This document shows positions 1 through 4,938 of a stretch of 7,647 bases of DNA, in pieces. The position numbers and the translations under genes were made by a program. The notes under the pieces are model-generated. The model was not told the DNA's origin and did not search any database. It saw nothing but the letters and a program-made list of their open reading frames with translations. This DNA comes from JAMCXS01 sp964459065 (lineage in GTDB: Bacteria > Acidobacteriota > Terriglobia > UBA7540). Location of the stretch: assembly GCA_964459065.1 (NCBI GenBank), contig CAYWMN010000186.1, positions 1 to 7,647 of the forward strand, in the 5' to 3' direction. The first letter of the stretch is position 1. Each line of letters opens with the position of its first letter.

Positions 1-159
1 CGCAGTATCAAAAAAATTGCAGCCCAAGTCCACAGCCCGCTGGAGGGAACCGAGGGCCTCCTCGTCAACTTCGGGGCCCTTCCAGGATCCCATTCCCCAC
101 ATGCCGTAACCGACCTCGCTGACGCTCCAGCCGGTCCGTCCGAACGTTCGATATTCCAT
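1..159 (-). CDS. Aldo/keto reductase, N-terminal fragment (runs off left edge)
   Basis: The reverse strand reads ATG at 159-157 and stays open to base 1, giving the first 53 residues. The peptide starts MEYRTFGRTGWSVSEVGYG and has the usual aldo/keto reductase opening: a short beta hairpin with R-T-G, then the first barrel strand (S-E-V-G-Y-G-M-W). A helix with paired acidic residues follows (E30-E34), then F-F-D-T-A at 49-53. In this family the Asp of F-D-T-A (D51 here) belongs to the catalytic Asp/Tyr/Lys/His tetrad; the other three lie beyond the window. Members are NAD(P)H-dependent TIM-barrel enzymes reducing carbonyls or oxidising sugars and alcohols, usually cytoplasmic. No signal peptide is seen. 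An AAAGGAG-type ribosome site (164-170) sits correctly before the start. The gene lies 119 bases downstream of the exported-protein gene on the same strand and may be co-transcribed. Family call is firm; substrate is unknown. Confidence 0.88.
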   Translation of the reverse strand, partial: MEYRTFGRTGWSVSEVGYGMWGMGSWKGPEVDEEALGSLQRAVDLGCNFFDTA

Positions 160-278
160 CGTTCTCCTTTTCGCCAAAGATTCGCGCCTACAGACACCGC
201 AGTAATCGTCAACCTCTCACTTTCTCGGCCCGGAATTCCGGCCCGGCAACCGCGACAAACCGCTTCAGGCTGCCAGCG

Positions 279-1070
279 CTATTTCAACTCCGAGAGCATT
301 TTGCCGGGATCGGTAAAGTATGCACCCTCGACTTGCTTCAGCACCTGAACGTCTCCCATATTAATCTCGGTCTTTTTATCGGCGCTCACGTGATTTTTAG
401 CCAGCTTGACGCCGTCGTAGTCGCCATAGTACCAGTTCCAGGAACCCTTGGTCCCGCTCTGCAGAAGGTATTGCCAATGGGTCATCAAATGGGACCTGGG
501 CGAAACGTAGGCCCAATACTGATCGCCCGGCGTCAGCCCCACATGGTTGAAACTCAGGTGAACAACATCGTAGGTTTCGCCGCCCAGCCGGCGGGTGCCC
601 TCGTACTGAAGGTTAACGCCGGGGTCCAGCCACTTCCAGGGCTCCGCCAGCCAGTACATGTCATTAATGTAATCGGCGTAAGCTTTTTTCAGATCCCTGG
701 CGGATTGGTCGCCTTCCACCTGCTTGCCGCCCACGTAAACCTTGCCTTCTTTGGTGTGAACATTGAAGAGGACAACTTCTTCCAGGCCCTTTTTCGTTTT
801 GGTTTCCAGGCGGTACCGGCCCGTGAATTTGTCCCAAAGGTGGTGGCGATCAACCCGGACCTGGCCGTTTGAAATAACCTTGAAATCAAAACGGACAAAA
901 TGGACGGAGGTCCATGCGCTCTCGCCGCCCATCGCCTCCATCATGGCGTGAGCGATCTGGACAGCCTGCTTGTCGCGCCGCTCGGCGGCGTTGGCCGGGC
1001 GAGCGGGCGCCCACATCAGAACCAGAAAAACGGCAAGCACGATGGCCCGCAATTGTCTTGGCATCGTCAT
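279..1070 (-). CDS. Exported hypothetical protein, LolA-fold/DUF6503-like
   Basis: A 263-residue protein with a clear Sec signal peptide: basic start (MTMPRQLRA), hydrophobic core at about residues 10-20, and a probable cleavage after A-N-A near residue 28. The mature part is rich in aromatic residues and alternating strand-like segments. Examples are W-K-W-L-D-P-G-V near the middle, then Y-D-V-V-H-L-S-F and D-Q-Y-W-A-Y-V-S-P. This resembles the half-barrel seen in LolA/LolB-like proteins and in DUF6503-type exported proteins; I recognise the pattern rather than a proven match. Such proteins are periplasmic or outer-membrane associated and bind hydrophobic ligands or lipoproteins, but no function can be assigned here. 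No lipobox Cys is visible. Two ATGs (1070 and 1064) are possible starts. A GGTGA element lies 3 bases before the first, with GGGGT further upstream, so the choice is open. The stop is TAG at 281-279. It is divergent from the glycosyltransferase gene. Confidence 0.8.
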   Translation of the reverse strand: MTMPRQLRAIVLAVFLVLMWAPARPANAAERRDKQAVQIAHAMMEAMGGESAWTSVHFVRFDFKVISNGQVRVDRHHLWDKFTGRYRLETKTKKGLEEVVLFNVHTKEGKVYVGGKQVEGDQSARDLKKAYADYINDMYWLAEPWKWLDPGVNLQYEGTRRLGGETYDVVHLSFNHVGLTPGDQYWAYVSPRSHLMTHWQYLLQSGTKGSWNWYYGDYDGVKLAKNHVSADKKTEINMGDVQVLKQVEGAYFTDPGKMLSELK

Positions 1071-1107
1071 GTTTCACCCCACCCCGATAAGAGTTGACAA
1101 CACGATC

Positions 1108-1136
1108 ATCGTAATCCCCGTGTGCAGCAAAGACAA
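1108..1136 (-). promoter_or_regulatory. Candidate sigma70-like promoter for the leftward exported-protein gene
   Basis: Reading leftward, a TTGTCT box (1136-1131) and a TACGAT box (1113-1108) are separated by exactly 17 bases. Each matches four of six consensus positions. The implied transcription start would be about 30 bases upstream of the ATG at 1070. It lies in the gap between the two divergent genes. This is a pattern match only. Confidence 0.3.
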
Positions 1137-1230
1137 TGCCCAAAACGCCGCCCAGGCTCCCGCAGAGTCGCAGCCGTCGTTTGGCAAAGGACTTCCATTT
1201 TGCACCAAATTCCTGAACAATGAGTTTCCC

Positions 1231-2805
1231 GTGGCCACAACTCCGCCAATTCGATCCAGCCGATTTCTCAGGCGCTCACACCTGCTGCCAGGCTTAGCCT
1301 TTGCCGGTGCGGCAGGTCTGTTATGGCTGTTGCATTACCCTTTCCTGCGCCTCCCGTATTTTTGGGATGAAGCCGGCTACTACATTCCGGCAGCGCTTGA
1401 CTTCTACCACCACGGCCTGCTGATCCCGCAAAGCACGCTGCCCACCGGCCACACTCCGTTGCTCTCGGTCTATCTGGCCCTGGTGTGGCGGATTGTGGGA
1501 TACTCGCCGCTCGCCACGCGCTCGGCCATCATCGTTCTGGCCGCGGGAACGCTGGCTGTTTTGTACGCACTGGGCCGGACCGTCGCCCGCCGGGAAACGG
1601 CGGCCGGAGCTTGCGTTCTGCTGGCGGTCTCCAGCTTGTTCTTCGCGCAGAGTTCGCTGGCGCACTTGGACCTTGCCGCGGGCCTCACCACCACGGCGGC
1701 CGTTCTGGCCCTGCTGCGGCGCCGCCTGGGATGGTTCGCCCTGCTGCTGTCGCTCTCCGTCATGACCAAAGAAACCGCCATCGTCTTTCTGCCCGTGGCC
1801 TGGATTTTCGCCTGGCGCAACCGCCGCGAACTGGACCGCTCGGCGGCTTTCTGGCTTGCCGTTCCGCTTGCTCCGCTCGCGGCCTGGGCGCTCTATTACC
1901 ACCACGCCACCCGATTCTGGACGGGCAATGCGGCCTATCTCCAATACAATCTCTACTCCACCCTCACACCCGGCCGGATCGCCGTCACCTTCCTGCGGCG
2001 CCTCGACCAGGTTTTCATCGCCGGATTCAACTGGCTTCTGGTGCTGGCGGCGGTCGCGGGATACTGGAAGGTCCCGAAGCCAGGCGCAGGTTCTGAAGAG
2101 CCCGATTCCCTGCCGCCGCGGCCGTCGAAAATCCGACAGGATTTTCTGTTCCTCACTGCCGGCCTGGCCGTCTGTTATCTCGGCATGCTGAGCGTTGTCG
2201 GGGGCGCGGTGCTGGCCCGATACCTGCTGCCGCTTTTCCCCTGCTTCTATCTGGCGCTCATGCTCTTTGTGGAACGCCTGCCGCGCCCGGCAATGCGCGG
2301 AGTGGTGGCGCTGGCGGCAGTTTGCTTTGTGGCTTCCTGGTTTATCAACCCACCTTATCCTTTCCCTTATGAAGACAATCTGGCTTATGCGGATTTCGTC
2401 CATCTTCACCAGCAGGCTGCGGATTTTCTTGCCGCGCAACCCGACGCCCCTCGTATTCTGACGGCCTGGCCGGCCACCAACGAACTCGCCAAGCCCGCGC
2501 TGGGCTATGTGAAAAAGCCTTTGCGGGTAGTTCGGATGGGAAGCTTCGCCGCGCAGGATTTCCAGTATGTTTCGCCGCGCTCCTTTGACCTGCTTTATCT
2601 CTACTCGCGCCAGTGGAATCCTCCCGACAACTGGCTGCGGCGCTTCAGCCGGGCCGACCAAGCACTCGAGTACACACCGGCCGTACCGGCCTCCGCCGTC
2701 CAACGCCAATTCCATCTGAAGCTGCTCGCCACCTTTCGCGACCGTGGCCAGTGGGTGAGGATTTACCGGCAGCGGCTTGCCGAGTGGCAAATTCGCAGCC
2801 GCTGA
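1231..2805 (+). CDS. GT39/ArnT-like membrane glycosyltransferase
   Basis: With the GTG at 1231 as start the protein is 524 residues. A basic N-terminus (R-S-S-R-F-L-R-R) precedes the first membrane segment (about 19-37). The first outer loop follows, with F-W-D-E-A-G-Y-Y at 44-51. An acidic D-E pair in this loop is the hallmark of PMT/ArnT-type GT-C enzymes, where the Asp takes part in catalysis. A second loop element (T-G-H-T-P-L-L) and about ten further hydrophobic helices run to about residue 373, then a periplasmic C-terminal part of about 150 residues. Such enzymes transfer a sugar from a polyprenyl-phosphate donor to lipid, protein or glycan on the outer face of the inner membrane. Donor and acceptor are unknown. 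The frame stays open upstream to a TTG at 970 and an ATG at 1069, but that part is unlike a membrane-protein N-terminus and overlaps the divergent gene. No strong Shine-Dalgarno supports any start. It ends 105 bases before the oxidoreductase. Confidence 0.85.
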   Translation: MATTPPIRSSRFLRRSHLLPGLAFAGAAGLLWLLHYPFLRLPYFWDEAGYYIPAALDFYHHGLLIPQSTLPTGHTPLLSVYLALVWRIVGYSPLATRSAIIVLAAGTLAVLYALGRTVARRETAAGACVLLAVSSLFFAQSSLAHLDLAAGLTTTAAVLALLRRRLGWFALLLSLSVMTKETAIVFLPVAWIFAWRNRRELDRSAAFWLAVPLAPLAAWALYYHHATRFWTGNAAYLQYNLYSTLTPGRIAVTFLRRLDQVFIAGFNWLLVLAAVAGYWKVPKPGAGSEEPDSLPPRPSKIRQDFLFLTAGLAVCYLGMLSVVGGAVLARYLLPLFPCFYLALMLFVERLPRPAMRGVVALAAVCFVASWFINPPYPFPYEDNLAYADFVHLHQQAADFLAAQPDAPRILTAWPATNELAKPALGYVKKPLRVVRMGSFAAQDFQYVSPRSFDLLYLYSRQWNPPDNWLRRFSRADQALEYTPAVPASAVQRQFHLKLLATFRDRGQWVRIYRQRLAEWQIRSR

Positions 2806-2820
2806 TTTCGAGAACGGTTG

Positions 2821-2849
2821 TTGCATCTGGAATTTTTTAGCGATACACT
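2821..2849 (+). promoter_or_regulatory. Weak candidate promoter before the Gfo/Idh/MocA gene
   Basis: In the 105-base gap after the glycosyltransferase, TTGCAT (2821-2826) and TACACT (2844-2849) are 17 bases apart, with an AT-rich spacer. The -35 match is poor (three of six) and the -10 is moderate (four of six). No terminator is visible in the gap, so read-through from the glycosyltransferase gene is equally possible. Confidence 0.22.
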
Positions 2850-2896
2850 TTCGCCGGATCACACAAGGAATCAGATGGATCGATTCTGCTTTGTTC

Positions 2897-2902
2897 AGGA
2901 GG
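2897..2902 (+). promoter_or_regulatory. Ribosome binding site fixing the Gfo/Idh/MocA start
   Basis: AGGAGG lies 8 bases before the ATG at 2911, a near-ideal Shine-Dalgarno. It decides against the longer reading of the frame (ATG at 2818 or 2875), because the Tat motif then sits right at the N-terminus as expected. Confidence 0.85.
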
Positions 2903-2910
2903 AATCTTAC

Positions 2911-4275
2911 ATGGGCCAGAAAAGGATCTCTCGTCGCAGCTTTATGGGAAAAGCCGCCGGCGTAACCGGCGGGATGGTGGCGGCGCGATCGATCATGCTT
3001 GAAGCCGACCCCATCGGGATGCCCGCCCGGCCGCCCGCGCCCAGCGACACATTGCGTTTTGGCATCATCGGCGTCGGCATGCGAGGCGGAGGCCTGCTGC
3101 CGGCCGCCATCAAACTGCCCGGCGTTGAGTGCGTCGCCATCTGCGAGCTCTACACCAGCCGACAGGAACTGGGTAAAGAGATTGTGGGCAAGCCGGTCCA
3201 GGTTACCAAGCGATACCAGGACCTGCTGGATCGCAAAGACATCGATTGCATCCTGGCGCCGGTCCCCGATCATTGGCACGAGCGGATTGTGCTCGATTGC
3301 TGCAAGGCCGGCAAAGACGTCTATGTGGAAAAACCCATGACGCACGAAGTGCAGCAGGGCTTTCCGATGATTGACGCGGCCAAAAAATACAACCGCATCG
3401 TCCAGGTCGGCAGCCAGGAACCCAGCTCGGTGATTTACACCAAGGCCCGCGAGCTGATCAAGCAGGGCGTGATCGGCGACGTCTGCCTGGTGGAATCGAC
3501 CATGGGCCGCAACTCTCCCTGCGGCGCCTGGCGGTACGCCATTCCGCCCAACCTCTCGCCCCAAACCGTCGACTGGCCAACCTGGCTGGGCTCGGCGCCC
3601 AAGCGGCCGTTTTCGAAAGAGCGCTTCACGCGCTGGCGCTGCTGGGAAGACTACGGCGAAGGTATCTCCGGAGACTTGTTCATCCATTCGCTCACCGGCA
3701 TTCATTACGCCATGGACGTGCAAGCGCCTCCGAAGCGCGCAGCCACCATGGGCGGCCTGTTCCGGTGGCATGACGGCCGCGACTTTCCGGACGTGATGAG
3801 CACGGTGTACGAATATGCGAACTTCCGCGCCATGCTGCGGGTGACCCTCAACACCAGCGAACCGGAGATCTATCGCTTTATGGGCACGCGCGGCATCCTG
3901 GAGATGGGCGGCATTGAAAACCCCCGCGGGTTTACCATCATCCCGCAGGACGGCATCAACCATAACCCCTGCGCGCCGGCCTGGCCGGCTGCCATGGAAG
4001 CCGCCTACCGTAAGAAGTGGCACACCGAGCACGACACGCCTCCGGGTGAAGCCAAGGTGATTGAAGCGACCCAGTACTTCGCTCCTGATCACTACGACAG
4101 CACGCGCGAACATCTGTGGAACTTCTTCCAGTCGGTCAAAACGCGCCGGCCTTCCATTGAGGGACCGGTGTTCGGCAACAACGCCGCCATCGCCTGCCAC
4201 ATGGCCAACTACGCTTACTTCAACCACTCCGTGGCCGTGTGGGATTCGGCGGCCCGCAAACTTGTTTCCGCCTGA
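2911..4275 (+). CDS. Tat-exported Gfo/Idh/MocA family oxidoreductase
   Basis: A 454-residue protein. Residues 7-14 are S-R-R-S-F-M-G-K, a textbook twin-arginine motif, followed by a small hydrophobic stretch (A-A-G-V-T-G-G-M-V-A-A), so export as a folded, cofactor-loaded protein is expected. The Rossmann domain starts at about 48 with G-V-G-M-R-G (G54, G56, G59) for NAD(P) binding. It includes P-D-H-W-H at 119-123 and the family signature V-E-K-P at 139-142, whose Lys141 is the usual catalytic lysine. The C-terminal alpha/beta domain carries G-D-L-F-I-H-S-L-T-G-I-H (254-265), where D255, H259 and H265 are likely active-site residues. The family oxidises or reduces sugars, inositols and related polyols with tightly bound or free NAD(P). 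The substrate cannot be read from sequence. Length suits the exported group common in Acidobacteriota, Planctomycetes and Bacteroidetes. A strong terminator follows 41 bases after the TGA. Confidence 0.93.
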   Translation: MGQKRISRRSFMGKAAGVTGGMVAARSIMLEADPIGMPARPPAPSDTLRFGIIGVGMRGGGLLPAAIKLPGVECVAICELYTSRQELGKEIVGKPVQVTKRYQDLLDRKDIDCILAPVPDHWHERIVLDCCKAGKDVYVEKPMTHEVQQGFPMIDAAKKYNRIVQVGSQEPSSVIYTKARELIKQGVIGDVCLVESTMGRNSPCGAWRYAIPPNLSPQTVDWPTWLGSAPKRPFSKERFTRWRCWEDYGEGISGDLFIHSLTGIHYAMDVQAPPKRAATMGGLFRWHDGRDFPDVMSTVYEYANFRAMLRVTLNTSEPEIYRFMGTRGILEMGGIENPRGFTIIPQDGINHNPCAPAWPAAMEAAYRKKWHTEHDTPPGEAKVIEATQYFAPDHYDSTREHLWNFFQSVKTRRPSIEGPVFGNNAAIACHMANYAYFNHSVAVWDSAARKLVSA

Positions 4276-4316
4276 TCGCTCACAGTGGCGAAGGGCTAGA
4301 TGTCTGTTCCTCCTGC

Positions 4317-4357
4317 GGCGGCAACTGCTTCCGGGCGGTTGCCGCCTTTCTTTCTTT
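4317..4357 (+). terminator. Intrinsic terminator after the Gfo/Idh/MocA gene
   Basis: A perfect 9-base stem, GGCGGCAAC (4317-4325) with GTTGCCGCC (4338-4346), encloses a 12-base loop. It is followed at once by TTTCTTTCTTT (4347-4357). The stem is GC-rich and the tail is T-rich on the plus strand, so it should end transcription from the oxidoreductase unit and isolate it from the GH106-like gene. Confidence 0.85.
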
Positions 4358-4475
4358 ACCGGAGCCCGGCCAACCCCGGCAGCAAGTGCCGCAACCCAAA
4401 CCCGCCAGCGAAGCTCAGCCTCAAGTTCGCAGAAGCGCCGAGATCGGGTGTTTATGGCGTTATTCGCATGTCTTT

Positions 4476-4645
4476 TATTTTCAATAATTTAGCTGGGTCG
4501 ATTTCTTGCGTGGTTTAGCTTCGTTTGAGATTGCCTTACGTATTTTCAATAACTTGCCAGCTTTGTTTTAGCTTCGTTTTAGGTTCGTTTTGGCCGTTTT
4601 TTCAACAGCTCACCTGTATTTTCAATAACTTCCTAGCTTCGTTTG
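4476..4645 (+). repeat. Interleaved short direct repeats in an AT-rich patch
   Basis: Two short motifs recur. Motif A, TATTTTCAATAACTT, is found at 4476-4490 (one mismatch), 4541-4555 and 4617-4631; a weaker form, TTTTTTCAACAGCT, lies at 4597-4610. Motif B, TAGCTTCGTTT, is found at 4516-4526, 4569-4579 and 4634-4644, with a one-mismatch tandem copy at 4580-4590. A-to-A spacing is 65 and 76 bases. The A-to-B distance shrinks from 40 to 28 to 17 bases. Each motif A is followed within three bases by an AGCT. Read on the minus strand the motifs are AAGTTATTGAAAATA and AAACGAAGCTA. The spacing is too irregular and the units too short for CRISPR. The function is unknown; a dispersed genomic repeat family, a protein-binding array or mobile-element debris are all possible. 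Confidence 0.75.
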
Positions 4646-4648
4646 CTC

Positions 4649-4666
4649 AAAAAAGAATTCTTTTTT
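4649..4666. repeat. 18-base perfect palindrome
   Basis: AAAAAAGAATTCTTTTTT is fully self-complementary, directly after the last direct repeat. It has no loop and only one G-C pair per arm, so it is a poor RNA hairpin. It is better seen as a possible symmetric DNA-protein site or simply a low-complexity A/T tract. It may help end leftward or rightward transcription through its T-run, but that is weak. Confidence 0.5.
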
Positions 4667-4866
4667 TCTTAACCGGCCCGTGAAGCACAGCTCATCGCTC
4701 GTCTTGCCATCCCGCTCCATCGATTCACTCCGTCCCATCAAGACCATCCCTTTCTCCGAAATCCGAAAAAAGCAAAGTCAGCAGGCAGGGACCGGCATCC
4801 CTCACCCATCACAATGTAGGCTAGCATACAAGGGTCGATTTGTCAAGATCCCGCGCCGCCCGGCTG

Positions 4867-4875
4867 TGCTATAGT
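4867..4875 (+). promoter_or_regulatory. Extended -10 promoter for the GH106-like gene
   Basis: TGCTATAGT forms an extended -10 element: a TG pair, one base, then TATAGT with five of six consensus matches. It lies about 64 bases upstream of the ATG at 4939. A TTGTCA box occurs at 4840-4845, but the 24-base gap is too long for a standard -35/-10 pair, which fits an extended -10 promoter working without a good -35. The gene also sits beyond a strong terminator, so it needs its own promoter. Confidence 0.5.
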
Positions 4876-4938
4876 TGGGCGTTCAACGGGCAAGTTCCAA
4901 CCGGGCAATCCATTGTGAAAGCAAAAGGGAAGTGAAAA

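Larger units (their letters stand above)
4276..4938. other. 663-base intergenic block without a convincing gene
   Basis: This block separates the oxidoreductase from the GH106-like gene. From left to right it holds an intrinsic terminator (4317-4357), GC-rich sequence of no evident function (4358-4465), and an AT-rich patch with short direct repeats (about 4470-4648). It continues with an 18-base palindrome (4649-4666), mixed sequence with a possible leftward micro-ORF (4622-4747), opposing promoter-like boxes around 4818-4846, and an extended -10 element (4867-4875). The base composition of 4470-4675 is plainly unlike the flanking genes. The short plus-strand open frames here lack family resemblance and one runs through the terminator. 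Confidence 0.7.

Noticed and set aside
230..241. Palindrome CCGGAATTCCGG between the exported-protein gene and the aldo/keto reductase, considered as a terminator
   Set aside because: It has no T-run on either side in either direction, and its four-base centre is itself complementary; with one mismatch per arm it extends only modestly.
333..872. 179-residue plus-strand frame inside the exported-protein gene
   Set aside because: Opposite strand has a signal peptide and coherent fold pattern; this frame has neither and no ribosome site.
970..1230. N-terminal extension of the glycosyltransferase from TTG 970
   Set aside because: Overlaps the divergent gene by about 100 bases and encodes sequence unlike a membrane-protein N-terminus.
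2818..2910. Earlier start of the Gfo/Idh/MocA gene
   Set aside because: The ATG at 2911 has AGGAGG at 8 bases and places the Tat motif at the N-terminus; the longer form would bury it.
1321..4227. 968-residue open frame on the minus strand, antisense to the glycosyltransferase and the Gfo/Idh/MocA gene
   Set aside because: It spans two well-supported genes plus their gap, is rich in Arg, Gly, His, Gln and Ala without any domain pattern, and is the stop-poor frame expected opposite GC-rich coding sequence.
4300..4518. 72-residue plus-strand frame after the oxidoreductase (and overlapping frames 4061-4492 and 4239-4487)
   Set aside because: They run through the intrinsic terminator and into the repeat patch, and have no ribosome site or recognisable fold.
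4476..4645. CRISPR array
   Set aside because: Repeat units are only 11-15 bases, spacing is irregular, two motifs alternate, and no cas genes are nearby.
4680..4874. 64-residue plus-strand frame before the GH106-like gene
   Set aside because: No ribosome site, no family features, and it ends within the -10 element of the next gene.
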